Source of the DNA: Trichococcus shcherbakoviae
Lineage (GTDB): Bacteria; Bacillota; Bacilli; Lactobacillales; Aerococcaceae
Direction: 5' to 3'
Length of the DNA: 64,000 nucleotides
NCBI RefSeq assembly: GCF_963666195.1
Contig: NZ_OY762653.1
Coordinates: forward strand, 1,054,001-1,118,000
Below, in pieces: positions 1 to 9,089 of this stretch. Below the pieces are notes generated by a model. That model was not told the DNA's origin. It ran no database searches and saw only the letters and a program-made list of their open reading frames with translations. Position numbers and translations under genes: made by a program. Every line of letters begins with the position of its first letter. Position 1 is the stretch's first letter.

Positions 1-1216
1 CACTCTTTAACTTTTGGGTGCTCTCATATTTGAATACTAATTTGCGCCCGTTGCTACAGGTAAATTCATCTTTTTCCTTGTCATATTCCATATTTTCCTT
101 GCGTCCAATTTGTTTTTTAAATTTTTTCGTCTTCACTATTTCATGATTCTGAGGTTTTATGAACGAGCTATACTTCTCTTCTGTTAGATAGACATAATTC
201 TCTTCACTTTCGTATCCAGAATCTGCCACGATGTTCTTGAATTTCTCTTTAAACGCTGCTTCTATCTTATGCAAGAAAGGCACGAACGTGCCATAATCTG
301 TACTACTTGAATAAACACCTACTTGGACAATGTACTCTGCTTCCACACCAATCTGAACATTATAAGCCGGTTTTAATTGACCATTACGCATATGGTCATC
401 TTTCAGTCGCATGAATGTGGCATCTGTATCGCTTTTAGAAAAACTATTTCGATCGCCAAATTTATCAAAGCAGTATTCATAGTACGTTTTTCGGTCTATA
501 TATTCGCTTAGAGTCTCATAATTCCTTTGTAGTGGCGTCTTTCGTTTGCCACTCCCATGCACAAAAGTGAGGTTAGTTTCCTGTTTTTCCTTCTCAAGTA
601 GTAAAAGACAGTCTTTCATAAAGGTAAGCGTAAGTGGTTGTGGAATATCCTTGTCAGCATAAAGAGTTTGGAGAAACAGATTCGCTTTTTCCATTAGCTT
701 TACATTGTACTTTTCCACCGACTTTCGCCATACGAATGTATACCGGTTCGCATTTGCTTCTACTTTCGTTCCATCTACATAAAGGGTTTCGAAAGTAATC
801 TCCTGTATCTTTTGTAGTAAGCGAGTGAACTGATTGAACAAATAATCAATTGATTTAGGCAGGCGATCTTTTTTGAAACGTGCAATCGTGTTGTGATCGG
901 GGACAGGTTGCCCTTGAAGGAGGTACATAAAATTAATGTCGCGTCGGCAGGACTTCTCGATTGCTCGGCTCGAAAAAATATGATTCATCGCGCCGTATAT
1001 GACAACTTTGAAAAGATTTTTCGGTGAAACCGCTGGTTTTCTTCCCAAAGGGGAGTAGGCCAGGTGTAATTTCGAATAATCGAGCTCCTCTAATATTTGG
1101 CTCAGGAGTCTCACCGAATCATCCTCGGGAATGAGTACGTCATAATAATGGGGTAAAACCAGTTGTGTAAAGCTCCCGCGTTTGCTATACTCTGGTTGTG
1201 TGAAATCGTTTTCCAT
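1..1216 (-). CDS. IS1182-family transposase, 3' end missing
   Basis: The reading frame is open from ATG at 1216 to the window edge (405 codons), so the protein is cut at its C-terminus. The N-terminus has the DUF772-type region, including VPDHNTIARFKK. The middle has TDATFMRLKDDHMRNGQLKP and YNVQIGVE, followed by VADSGYESEENY, which match the spaced acidic residues of the IS1182 DDE core. It would catalyse cut-and-paste movement of its own element. The neighbouring SHOCT gene is unrelated and ends in its own terminator. The family is clear from the motifs; activity cannot be judged because the end is missing. Confidence 0.85.
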   Translation of the reverse strand, partial: MENDFTQPEYSKRGSFTQLVLPHYYDVLIPEDDSVRLLSQILEELDYSKLHLAYSPLGRKPAVSPKNLFKVVIYGAMNHIFSSRAIEKSCRRDINFMYLLQGQPVPDHNTIARFKKDRLPKSIDYLFNQFTRLLQKIQEITFETLYVDGTKVEANANRYTFVWRKSVEKYNVKLMEKANLFLQTLYADKDIPQPLTLTFMKDCLLLLEKEKQETNLTFVHGSGKRKTPLQRNYETLSEYIDRKTYYEYCFDKFGDRNSFSKSDTDATFMRLKDDHMRNGQLKPAYNVQIGVEAEYIVQVGVYSSSTDYGTFVPFLHKIEAAFKEKFKNIVADSGYESEENYVYLTEEKYSSFIKPQNHEIVKTKKFKKQIGRKENMEYDKEKDEFTCSNGRKLVFKYESTQKLKS

Positions 1217-1317
1217 AATTCTATTTTACACCAAAGGAGAATTCTTCGTGAATTCTCCTTTTTGTATTTTTTAAACAAAAACAAAGAGGCCATCTCATTT
1301 TATTTTGAGACAGCCCC
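1..1317 (-). mobile_element. IS1182-family insertion sequence, truncated by the window edge
   Basis: The element holds the transposase CDS at 1-1216. Its likely outer end is near 1317, where the minus strand reads GGGGCTGTCTCAAAATAAAA, which resembles IS1182-group termini as I remember them. A hairpin (GGAGAATTC / GAATTCTCC, 1239-1264) lies between this end and the transposase start. The other end is outside the window, so neither paired inverted repeats nor a target duplication can be checked. The right boundary is inferred. Confidence 0.6.
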
Positions 1318-1318
1318 A

Positions 1319-1425
1319 AGCAGCGCTCGCTTTCATCCGGAGTTGTCCGATAATCCGTAAGTATCGGACAAGCAGCGCTCGCTTTCATCCGTAGTTGTCC
1401 GATATCCTGTAAGTATCAGACACCA
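1319..1425. repeat. Palindrome array, 52-bp period (GTTGTCCGAT family)
   Basis: Two units begin at 1342 and 1394, exactly 52 bp apart. Each has arms GTTGTCCGAT and ATCGGACAA(C) around an 11-nt loop, followed by a linker starting GCAGCGCTCGC. The second unit has one arm mismatch (ATCAGACA). The same palindrome and period recur at 54818-55062. The array lies between the IS end and a terminator. Confidence 0.85.
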
Positions 1426-1439
1426 ACAGCACGCCCACA

Positions 1440-1488
1440 AAAAAACATGGAGCTGTCTCGAAAACGAGACAGCTCCATGTTTTTTTTA
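1440..1488. terminator. Bidirectional intrinsic terminator of the GCTGTCTC type
   Basis: A perfect 16-bp stem (ACATGGAGCTGTCTCG paired with its complement) around an AAAA loop has an A-run on one side and a T-run on the other. It lies 3' of the SHOCT gene. The CTGTCTC/GAGACAG core recurs in terminators beside the other palindrome arrays. Confidence 0.9.
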
Positions 1489-1528
1489 ATATATTCTGTA
1501 TCGCGACTCCGAGGAACCGAATGCTTGC

Positions 1529-2026
1529 TCACATTTCCGAAAGTCTGTCCTTAACGCTCTCGTACTCTTCCTGCGTGATGAGGCCTTCCGCCAATATTTC
1601 TTTTAAGCAGTGGATTTCCGCTTCCAGGTAATCTGGCAAAACGGGTTGCGGATTCTTTAAGGAAGTCTCTTTTTCATCCGGACGCAATCCTTGGATTTTG
1701 TCCAAAACGACATGGAAATGAGGCTCTTTCTTTGCAGCAGCGTTGGTGGACATTTCCACAAACCAGCCATCAAACTTCATCCTTAATTCCTCTTTCCGCA
1801 TTTGCGTGTACTGGATGCTGAACACATCCTCTTTATGCTTGTCCTCAGCCATCGCTTTGGATTTGATCAGGTATATTTTTTCGTCGGTCACCAACACATA
1901 TTTTTTCGGATTCTCTTTCATCCCGAAATGAAGGTACTCCCCTTCAGAACAATACTGCTCAGCTAATTGCAGAATAACATCTTGGCACGTTACGGACACA
2001 ACTGTCTTCTCACCAATCTTCACCAT
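1529..2026 (-). CDS. SHOCT-domain protein with PH-like N-terminal region
   Basis: A 165-residue protein of unknown function. The last 30 residues (EIHCLKEILAEGLITQEEYE) match the SHOCT short C-terminal domain, an amphipathic element usually at the end of membrane-associated or oligomerising bacterial proteins. The first ~110 residues are rich in beta strands, with KYVLVTDEKIYLIKS resembling bacterial PH-like domains (inference). There is no signal peptide or membrane segment. ATG at 2026 is chosen because AAGGGG lies 7-8 nt upstream; an in-frame upstream start at 2065 has no ribosome site. It is monocistronic, ending in the terminator at 1440-1488. Confidence 0.75.
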   Translation of the reverse strand: MVKIGEKTVVSVTCQDVILQLAEQYCSEGEYLHFGMKENPKKYVLVTDEKIYLIKSKAMAEDKHKEDVFSIQYTQMRKEELRMKFDGWFVEMSTNAAAKKEPHFHVVLDKIQGLRPDEKETSLKNPQPVLPDYLEAEIHCLKEILAEGLITQEEYESVKDRLSEM

Positions 2027-2214
2027 GTTACCACCCCTTCTGCTTAATCCCCCGGAAACATTCAATCACTCATTTGCTCGGTCTGTAGTCTATGCGGTCC
2101 TACATTTATGGCTGAAATGCTATACCCCTATTATCGCATCCGGAACAACAAAAGTGCTGTTCTTCCGGTGTGCTTCGGCAAGTATTTCCGCCGAGGAACA
2201 CTGCCCCACCCATC

Positions 2215-2264
2215 CAAAAAAACAGCAACGCAGAGGACCGGAAAAGGACCTTCGCATTGCTGTT
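2215..2264 (-). terminator. Terminator of the M20 peptidase gene
   Basis: On the minus strand a long stem (AACAGCAATGCGAAGGTCC with GGTCCTCTGCGTTGCTGTT, one bulge) is followed by a run of seven T. It lies 26 bp past the peptidase stop codon. Confidence 0.9.
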
Positions 2265-2289
2265 CTATTTATAGTATTTCATGTCTGCA

Positions 2290-3453
2290 TCATTTTACGG
2301 AAAGACGATCTGTGCTTTTGCAGAACATTTTCCGCCTGCTCATTTCTGCTATGACTGCCGTCAAAAGATCCAAGCGTTGCTTAATGGAATCCAGCTCCAC
2401 ATATTCATGATCGGTATGGAAAGCGCCGCCGATCAGACCGATGCTGCAGACCGTCGGAACACCGACACTGGTCGTGAAGTTGGCGTCGGATACGCCTCCC
2501 GATTTCTTGAACGAAACGAACGTGTCCATTTGCTTGCCGACATCCTCGAAGACGCTCCGCAACGCTTTCGCTCCCGGCACATCGACCATAGGTGGCCGCT
2601 TACCGATGGCTTCTATTTCGATGCCGATCTCCATTTCGGTTGCATGACTCTGCAATTCCTCCAACATAACAAAGAAGGCCGTGACGTCCGTGGGATTTGA
2701 GTAACGGTAGTCCAATTCCATCTGGGCGTGCTCGGGGACGACATTCGGTACGCTACCGCCTTGGATGGTGCCCGCGTTGACCGACACACCGGCATCGTAA
2801 TCAATCAAAGTATTCATGCGAACGATCCAATGAGCCAATTCGTTGATGGCACTGCGCCCTTCCTGGGGAGCGTCGCCGGCGTGGGAGGGCCGGCCCTTGA
2901 AATGGATCTTCAGTTTTTCGATGCCTTTCCTTTCCTTGATCATCGAACCGTCCGCTGAACTCGGCTCCATGACGAAGGCGAACTTGGCCGTTTTTGCTTT
3001 CGCGATGATCACTTCGCGGGAATAAAAGGAGCTGATCTCCTCATCCGGATTGTGGATCACACAGATATTGAGGCTTTGCTTCAGTTCTGCGGGCAAGTTT
3101 TCCAGCAAATAAGCCGTCAACAGGCTGCAGCCTTTCATGTCATAGACGCCAGGCCCATAAAGCCGCTCTCCTTCTATCTTGAAAGGCCGTCTGCTCGCTT
3201 CGCCATCCAGGAACACAGTATCAGTGTGGCCGATGAAGAGCAGATCGATGGGTTCGTCTGGAGCATTCGTCGCCACCAATACCGGCCCCACCTCCGGACC
3301 GACCGAAACCAGCTCGGTCAGAAAACCTTGCTGCCTATATTTCTCTTCCAAAAACGCCGCCACTTCCCGTGTGCCCGCAGGATTTCTGCTGCCACTGTCG
3401 ATATTGACGATCGTCTCCAATTCACGTAAATACTGATTCCTATCGAAGCCCAT
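2290..3453 (-). CDS. M20-family metallopeptidase, glutamate carboxypeptidase-like
   Basis: A cytosolic zinc hydrolase expected to cleave an amide or peptide bond of an amino-acid conjugate. Metal and catalytic motifs appear in family order: GHTDTVF near residue 75, DMKG near 107, the DEEISS glutamate pair near 140, MEP near 164 and the C-terminal HTDHEYV histidine near 350. The dimerisation domain lies in between (GRPSHAGDAPQEGRSAI). Length (387) is typical of carboxypeptidase G2-like M20 enzymes. ATG at 3453 is preferred because AAGGGGG lies 8 nt upstream; the ATG at 3459 almost touches that site. The gene stands alone with its own terminator. The substrate cannot be told from the sequence. 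Confidence 0.85.
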   Translation of the reverse strand: MGFDRNQYLRELETIVNIDSGSRNPAGTREVAAFLEEKYRQQGFLTELVSVGPEVGPVLVATNAPDEPIDLLFIGHTDTVFLDGEASRRPFKIEGERLYGPGVYDMKGCSLLTAYLLENLPAELKQSLNICVIHNPDEEISSFYSREVIIAKAKTAKFAFVMEPSSADGSMIKERKGIEKLKIHFKGRPSHAGDAPQEGRSAINELAHWIVRMNTLIDYDAGVSVNAGTIQGGSVPNVVPEHAQMELDYRYSNPTDVTAFFVMLEELQSHATEMEIGIEIEAIGKRPPMVDVPGAKALRSVFEDVGKQMDTFVSFKKSGGVSDANFTTSVGVPTVCSIGLIGGAFHTDHEYVELDSIKQRLDLLTAVIAEMSRRKMFCKSTDRLSVK

Positions 3454-3594
3454 GAACATTCCCCCTTGGCGAAATTATAGCATCCACCCTAGCTTAAAAT
3501 ATACTGTTTTATTCGAGTGTTCTCAAATTAACCCTGACATTACGTGTATCCTTATTTGACGAAGCCTCTATCCAATCGCTTTTTTACTGACAAA

Positions 3595-3644
3595 TACCGG
3601 GCACTGTTGCTCGCCTATAATCGCGGCTGCAGCGCCCGGTAATC
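3595..3644 (-). terminator. Possible terminator of the helicase gene
   Basis: On the minus strand TACCGGGCGCTG and CAGTGCCCGGTA form an 11-bp stem with one mismatch around a loop of about 25 nt, just past the helicase stop codon. The T tract (ATTTGTC) is poor, so termination may be weak. Confidence 0.45.
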
Positions 3645-3659
3645 TTTCAATAACAGGAT

Positions 3660-6521
3660 TTACTTGATAGAAAGTTCCGGTTCAAATTCCTGATACAATT
3701 CCCAAGGCACTTCCTTTTCCAGTTTGTATTGGATTTCGATCGGTTTTTCGTTCCGATGGGACATTGGCGTGATTTCACCGAGATAGATGAACTTGGAAGT
3801 GACATTGTCTATCTGTTTAAATTTGCGGGCAAACAGATGCAACGTCACGCCGCGGTTTTCGGAATTGACGAAATCTTGGCCGCGATCCGTAGCAACTTTT
3901 GTGCTGTTCGGTGACTCCCACTGGAATTGCTTGGTGCTGATGAATTTGTCCTTATAGTTGACCCGTTCTTCAACATCCTCGCCTTTATGGAGATCGACAA
4001 AGAAGAAATAATGGTTGATTTCATCATTCTTCAGGACCCCTTGTCCCCTGAAAGATGAATGGGTCTTTTTATAGTTGGATACCAATGCAATGTCCCGCAT
4101 GGTATATTCCTCGTAAAGTTTCAGATGAGGAATCCCATAATTCAGGGTACCGAAAGCCTTCAAGTAGCGCATCCGTCCATAATGCAGGATATCCGTGATA
4201 AAGAAACGATAGGTCTCATCAGCAAGGATTTTCGCAAACTCCGGTGTACGCTGCAGCGTTAGATTGTGATCCATGGAAACGATAGGTCTCGTTTTATCTC
4301 TTTCTCCTTTATCCGCAAATTCCATGGCCAAGGTGCGGAAGGCATGCAGCACAGTGGCCTCATCCACTGAATCAACGTATTCCAACAGCTCGCTTTTCGC
4401 TTCCGCCAACGTACACGTCTCATGCATCAACAAGTATTCCAAAATGATCCATTCATGCGGACGGATCAAAGGCAGCCATTGGGAAAGTGTCGACAGAATA
4501 TTCATAAACAGAGTGTCTGAAGTCAAAGTTTGCACATATTCATTGTTCTCTTCTACTCTGTTGATAAACTCCAGATAATTTCTTGAGGACACTGTTCCGG
4601 CTCTATGAAAATAAGTGACCGGATCGGGAGCAGCGTCCACTTTCAAATAGTCCTGTAACGACCAAGGGATTTTCCCGCTATTCAGGTTTTTGAACTCCAG
4701 ATAACTGTTTTTCAAGTAAGCCAGACTCGAAAACTTCTCCCGTTCGAGCTGTTCCAGAATCTGTTGCTTGCTGATCTCATCCAACTGGATATGGGTCGCT
4801 CCCGGCAAATCCGAAAAATTGCGTTTCACTGACGTTTTAACGCTGTCCTTGTCGTAAAAGCGGCGCCCGTTCAGCGCGATCGCAATCAGGAAGCTTTTGC
4901 TGTAGTTGCCGATGAAGTCCAAGACCGTCAGGAATTCCTTGTTGTCTTTTTTGCGCAAGCCGCGGCCTAATTGCTGGGTGAAGACGATGGAAGATTGGGT
5001 CGGTCGCAGCATCATGACCAGATTGACGCCGGGAATATCAATCCCTTCATTGAAAATATCCACGGTGAAGATCACCTCCAGATCAGAATCTTCCGCTTCC
5101 AGTAATTTCGTGTAGGCTTCTCTTCTGGTTACTTTATCGCCACCAGATAAAGCGATGCTCGGGATACCCCGTTCATTGAATTCCGCCGCCATAAATTCTG
5201 CGTGCGCAATCGTCATACAGAAGCCTAACGCTTTTCGCTTCAAGCCATCATGCCCATAGTAGTTCATTTTTTCGACGATGAAGTCCACTCGCCGATGAAC
5301 ACTGAGGCGCTGGGCAATTTGATCAGGCGTCAGCTTCTCCGAATCCTTTAAGTCGACACCCGATTCATCAGTGATGCCAAAATAGTGGAACGGCACCAGC
5401 AAATCGTATTCCAAAGCCTCGCGCAGCCGAATTTCAACAGGCACATTGTTATCGAACAAGTCAAAGATGTTGCCGCCATCCGTCCGCTCTGGAGTCGCAG
5501 TCATCCCTAACAGAAATTTGGGATTAAAATGCTCGAGAACCTCCATATATCTCGGACTTGTCGCATGATGCGCTTCATCCACGATGATATAGTCGAAATG
5601 CCCCGGGTCATATTCTGCATAAATATTCTTCATGCTCTGGATTGTCGCAAACAAATAATCAGACTGATGCTCTTTGGATGTCCCCGATAAAATGCCGGTC
5701 GATTTATCCTTCAGATTGATGATTTTTTTGAAAGACGACATCGCACTATGCAGGATGTCTTCCCGATGCACCAGAAATAAAAGCCGCTCTGGGTTTGCCT
5801 GCTTCACATCAAAAGCAGCTAGGAACGTTTTGCCGGTTCCGGTGGCAGCCACCACTAACGCCTTCTCCTGGTGTTTTTCCCGCAGCCGCATCAGCTTTTC
5901 TATCGCTAATTCCTGCATCATGTTTGGTTTGATCGAGGGTCCGCGCGTGAATTGGAAAACCATAGGATAAGACTCTTGGACAACGAGGTCTTTTTTGCGA
6001 TCCGTCAAGAAGCTTGCGTAGTCATCGATGAAGGCGTCGTCCAATATTTCACTGCTCTCCCAAATCAGGTTGTAGGCTTCCATGATTTCCGAGATGAATT
6101 CCTCGTCCTCATTGTCGTCCTTGGTGATGATTTGAAGATTCCATTCGATGTTACTTTTCAAGGCGCTTTGGGTAATGTTAGAAGAGCCGACGATGACTTT
6201 GTAATAATTGGTATATTCAAAAATATAGGCTTTAGGATGGAAGCCGGTTTGATGAGTAGCGACAAAGATGCGGGTATCAATATGCTGAAATGCCTTTAAT
6301 CGGGTCAACGCGTACGGTTCCGTAAAATTCAGGTAAGTCCCCGTCAGTATTTTTCCCGACGCACCATTCTGTGCCGCTTTCTGGATCGGATCCAACAATA
6401 ATTGCAGTCCGGAAAAGTTGATGAAGGCCACGTTCAAATAAAAGCGTTGGCATGTTTCCAATGATTGGACCAGTTCGTCCAATAAGGTCCCTTTTTTGCT
6501 GTTGGTTATCAACGAATACAT
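3660..6521 (-). CDS. PLD-nuclease / superfamily 2 helicase / DUF3427 protein
   Basis: A 953-residue multidomain protein. Residues ~1-180 form a phospholipase D-like domain with HPKAYIF (H95, K97) and VGSSNIT (112-118). Residues ~195-560 form an SF2 helicase: Walker A AATGTGKT (225-232), VDEAHH (314-319), GMTATPERTDG (339-349) and the arginine-finger region QQLGRGLRKK. The C-terminal third corresponds to the DUF3427 region. This architecture is widespread in Firmicutes and resembles restriction-type or DNA-repair helicases; a role in defence against foreign DNA is plausible but not shown. It is a single-gene unit with no methylase nearby. Start ATG at 6521 follows GAGGTGAAGCC. Confidence 0.85.
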   Translation of the reverse strand: MYSLITNSKKGTLLDELVQSLETCQRFYLNVAFINFSGLQLLLDPIQKAAQNGASGKILTGTYLNFTEPYALTRLKAFQHIDTRIFVATHQTGFHPKAYIFEYTNYYKVIVGSSNITQSALKSNIEWNLQIITKDDNEDEEFISEIMEAYNLIWESSEILDDAFIDDYASFLTDRKKDLVVQESYPMVFQFTRGPSIKPNMMQELAIEKLMRLREKHQEKALVVAATGTGKTFLAAFDVKQANPERLLFLVHREDILHSAMSSFKKIINLKDKSTGILSGTSKEHQSDYLFATIQSMKNIYAEYDPGHFDYIIVDEAHHATSPRYMEVLEHFNPKFLLGMTATPERTDGGNIFDLFDNNVPVEIRLREALEYDLLVPFHYFGITDESGVDLKDSEKLTPDQIAQRLSVHRRVDFIVEKMNYYGHDGLKRKALGFCMTIAHAEFMAAEFNERGIPSIALSGGDKVTRREAYTKLLEAEDSDLEVIFTVDIFNEGIDIPGVNLVMMLRPTQSSIVFTQQLGRGLRKKDNKEFLTVLDFIGNYSKSFLIAIALNGRRFYDKDSVKTSVKRNFSDLPGATHIQLDEISKQQILEQLEREKFSSLAYLKNSYLEFKNLNSGKIPWSLQDYLKVDAAPDPVTYFHRAGTVSSRNYLEFINRVEENNEYVQTLTSDTLFMNILSTLSQWLPLIRPHEWIILEYLLMHETCTLAEAKSELLEYVDSVDEATVLHAFRTLAMEFADKGERDKTRPIVSMDHNLTLQRTPEFAKILADETYRFFITDILHYGRMRYLKAFGTLNYGIPHLKLYEEYTMRDIALVSNYKKTHSSFRGQGVLKNDEINHYFFFVDLHKGEDVEERVNYKDKFISTKQFQWESPNSTKVATDRGQDFVNSENRGVTLHLFARKFKQIDNVTSKFIYLGEITPMSHRNEKPIEIQYKLEKEVPWELYQEFEPELSIK

Positions 6522-6652
6522 GGCTTCACCTCGCTTGTGTCTTTACTCATCAGTTTATCATATCGATAATATTTTACTAGATCATGTAGAGATAATTATT
6601 CTATATACGCATATCTTATTTGTGTCTCTTTTTTCCTTTCGAGGTGTATTCT

Positions 6653-6702
6653 TTTACATCTGCCTCCAACTGCTCTAAACTGAATAATAGTAAACGTTAT
6701 CA
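6653..6702 (+). promoter_or_regulatory. Promoter of the aldo/keto reductase gene with cre-like operator
   Basis: TTTACA (6653-6658), a 17-bp spacer and TAAACT (6676-6681) form a sigma-A-type promoter. TAGTAAACGTTATCA (6688-6702) overlaps the expected transcription start and matches the cre consensus with one mismatch, so CcpA or another LacI-type repressor may act here. Inference from sequence only. Confidence 0.5.
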
Positions 6703-6719
6703 TATCAGGAGGTTATTTA

Positions 6720-7538
6720 ATGACAACTAAAGATGTATTCACTTTTTACAACGGTGTGACGATTCCCTCCATCGGTTTCGGCACATGGCAAATCCCTAAC
6801 GAAGAAGCCTATGCAGCGGTGACGATGGCTTTGAAGAATGGCTATACGCACATCGATACGGCACATGCCTATCACAACGAAGAAAATGTGGGAAAAGCGA
6901 TCCGCGATTTTGGCATTGCCCGCGAAGAAGTGTTCGTGACCAGCAAATTGCCGGCGCAAATCAAAGATTTTGACGGTGCGCTGCAGCATTTCGAGGAAAC
7001 CATGAACAATCTCGGTCTGGATTATTTGGACCTTTACTTGATCCATGCGCCATGGCCATGGGATGAGATCGGCAAGGACTGCACCGAAGGCAACATCCAA
7101 GTTTGGAAAGCCATGGAACAGCTCTATGACGAAGGCCGAATCCGCGCCATCGGGGTTTCGAACTTCTCCATCAAAGACCTGCAAGCGATCCTGGACAATT
7201 GCGACATCGTACCGATGGCAAACCAGATCCCTTTCTACATCGGCCGCGACCAGAAGGACTTGCTGACTTTCTGCAAGACACACAAAATCGTCGTCGAAGC
7301 CTATTCACCTTTAGCTACCGGCGCTATTCTGGATAGCCCGGAAATCAAGCAGATGGCCGAAAAATACGGCGTGACGCCGGCGCAATTATCCATCCGTTAC
7401 TGCCTGGAGAAGGATACCTTGCCTTTGCCGAAGTCCACGCACGAAGCGCGCATCATCGAGAATGCGCAGCTGGATTTCAGCATTTCACCGGAAGATGTGG
7501 CGATTCTGGATGCCCTGAAAGATGTCCGCGCAAACTAA
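6720..7538 (+). CDS. Aldo/keto reductase (2,5-diketo-gluconate reductase-like)
   Basis: A 272-residue NADPH-dependent oxidoreductase of the AKR (beta/alpha)8 fold that reduces aldehydes or ketones in the cytosol. The catalytic tetrad is visible as D46, Y51, K76 and H109. The cofactor-binding tail carries LPLPKSTHEARIIEN, the usual KS..R loop, and IGVSNFSIKDL is the family signature. AGGAGG lies 8 nt before the ATG. A cre-like site overlaps the promoter, suggesting carbon-catabolite control. It is monocistronic and shares a bidirectional terminator with the convergent MFS gene. The physiological substrate is not deducible. Confidence 0.9.
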   Translation: MTTKDVFTFYNGVTIPSIGFGTWQIPNEEAYAAVTMALKNGYTHIDTAHAYHNEENVGKAIRDFGIAREEVFVTSKLPAQIKDFDGALQHFEETMNNLGLDYLDLYLIHAPWPWDEIGKDCTEGNIQVWKAMEQLYDEGRIRAIGVSNFSIKDLQAILDNCDIVPMANQIPFYIGRDQKDLLTFCKTHKIVVEAYSPLATGAILDSPEIKQMAEKYGVTPAQLSIRYCLEKDTLPLPKSTHEARIIENAQLDFSISPEDVAILDALKDVRAN

Positions 7539-7547
7539 ATAACCAAC

Positions 7548-7595
7548 AAAAAAATCCTTAAAATGGGATTCGTGCCCATTTTAAGGATTTTTCTG
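7548..7595. terminator. Bidirectional terminator between convergent genes
   Basis: AAAATCCTTAAAATGGG and CCCATTTTAAGGATTTTT pair around ATTCGTG. A- and T-runs on the two sides allow it to end both the reductase transcript and the convergent MFS transcript. Confidence 0.9.
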
Positions 7596-7598
7596 TTT

Positions 7599-8789
7599 TT
7601 ACAAATGATAATTTTTACGGGGAGGCATAAGGCCGAAGGAAACAAGCCCCACGACAACAGCACCTGCTAACGATGCAGCGCCTGTCCACATGATCGCCAT
7701 GATCGACGCACTTCCCACGACGATCCCCCCGATGGCCGCACCTGCAGCAAACCCGAACTGGATGAAAGTGCTGTTCAGGCTCAGCATGATGCCGGACGCT
7801 TCGGGAGCGATGGAGACCAGATTAAAGTTCAGCGTCGGTCCGCATGCCCAGGCGGCGATGGACCAGATCATCAGCATGGAAACGATGAGAATCACCGATC
7901 CGGAAAAGATCGGGATGAGCATCAACGCAAGGGCTTGGGCTATGATTCCACCCACCAGCGTGTGGGCGGCACCAAATCGATCCGCCAAAAAGCCTCCAAG
8001 CTTGGATCCGATCAGACTCGCAATTCCGAGGAAAAGGAGAATCATACTGATGCGTGATTCCATCGACGGCATGACCGCCAGCAGAAATGGAGTCGTGTAC
8101 GAATTGACCACCGAATAGGCGAAAAACATTAAAAACGACACGCTGAGTGCCATAAATATTTTCGGGTTCTTCAGCAATGCCAGTTGCGCGCTGAGCGGTA
8201 TTGGCGCTTCTCCTGCCGCAGCCGGAATCATCCGGATCACGGCGAGTATGGACAGCAGCGTCAGGATGCCGATGACCACAAAAATGATCCTCCAGTCAAA
8301 AGCAGCAACCATGACACGGGCAATCGGAACACCGATGACCAGAGCGGCGCTGGCTCCCATCGCAAGATTCGACAAGGCCATGGCCTGCCGTCCGGGAGGA
8401 GCCATCTTGGCAACGAGCGCATAAGCGCTGATGTTGTAGATCCCGGTCCCAACACCAAGCAGGCTACGGGAAACCATCAGGAATCCGAACCCTGGCAGGG
8501 CCACCGTGGAAATCGTGCTGATCAGTACTGCAGCAAGCCCGATCAGCAGTTGCTTGCGTCTGTCCATCTTCGCGGTCGCCATCATGAAAATCGGAGTGCC
8601 GATGGCGGCGGCCAATGAAAAGGCTGTGATGACCTGCCCCACTGTCGATACCGAAACCCCCACTGAGAATGCCACTTTATCCAGGATACCCCCGATGACG
8701 AACTGCAACGTGCCGACCAGGAAACTGATGAATGTCAGCAAATAGATTTTGCCTTTGATATCCGTTGTGTTCTCAATTGTTTTTTCCAT
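7599..8789 (-). CDS. MFS transporter, AraJ/DHA1-like
   Basis: A roughly 396-residue membrane protein with about twelve hydrophobic segments and the MFS loop 2-3 region MMATAKMDRRKQLLIG. The family includes sugar-efflux and drug-efflux pumps of the DHA1/AraJ type; the substrate is unknown. The start is uncertain: GTG at 8804 overlaps the only good ribosome site (AAAGGAG), whereas ATG at 8789 lies 14 nt from it; I list the ATG. It is monocistronic. The 5' side abuts two palindrome arrays separating it from the upstream dehydrogenase gene. Confidence 0.8.
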   Translation of the reverse strand: MEKTIENTTDIKGKIYLLTFISFLVGTLQFVIGGILDKVAFSVGVSVSTVGQVITAFSLAAAIGTPIFMMATAKMDRRKQLLIGLAAVLISTISTVALPGFGFLMVSRSLLGVGTGIYNISAYALVAKMAPPGRQAMALSNLAMGASAALVIGVPIARVMVAAFDWRIIFVVIGILTLLSILAVIRMIPAAAGEAPIPLSAQLALLKNPKIFMALSVSFLMFFAYSVVNSYTTPFLLAVMPSMESRISMILLFLGIASLIGSKLGGFLADRFGAAHTLVGGIIAQALALMLIPIFSGSVILIVSMLMIWSIAAWACGPTLNFNLVSIAPEASGIMLSLNSTFIQFGFAAGAAIGGIVVGSASIMAIMWTGAASLAGAVVVGLVSFGLMPPRKNYHL

Positions 8790-8915
8790 CGTAGTTTTGA
8801 TCACTCCTTTGGTTGTATTGTTATTAGGGCAATCATTGGAAAGGAATATGTCGACCTGTGTTTACAAGGAAATTTTACCATAATTGAGCACAACGGGATA
8901 ATTTTGAGGTGAAAA

Positions 8916-9052
8916 AAAACATGGGTAACTATCGTGAATCCATGTTTTCGGATAATTTCGCGACTGAAAACATGAATAACTTTCGTGAATTCATGTTTCT
9001 GGATGATATCGCGACCGAAACCATGAATAACTCAAATGAATCCATGTTTCCA
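8916..9052. repeat. Palindrome array, 51-bp period (AAACATG family)
   Basis: Three units start at 8917, 8968 and 9019, each exactly 51 bp apart. Each is a palindrome AAACATG...CATGTTT of about 31 nt followed by a linker such as TCGGATAATTTCGCGACTGA. Because 51 is divisible by three, a 74-codon frame runs through the array, but it is only the repeat translated. The palindrome differs from the arrays elsewhere while the period is nearly the same. Confidence 0.9.
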
Positions 9053-9089
9053 GGTCTGTTTCCATCAAAAAAAGCAAAAACGGTCGCTC

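Noticed and set aside
2025-2700. Overlapping plus-strand frames of 100-139 codons
   Set aside because: They run through a terminator and the antisense of the M20 peptidase gene.
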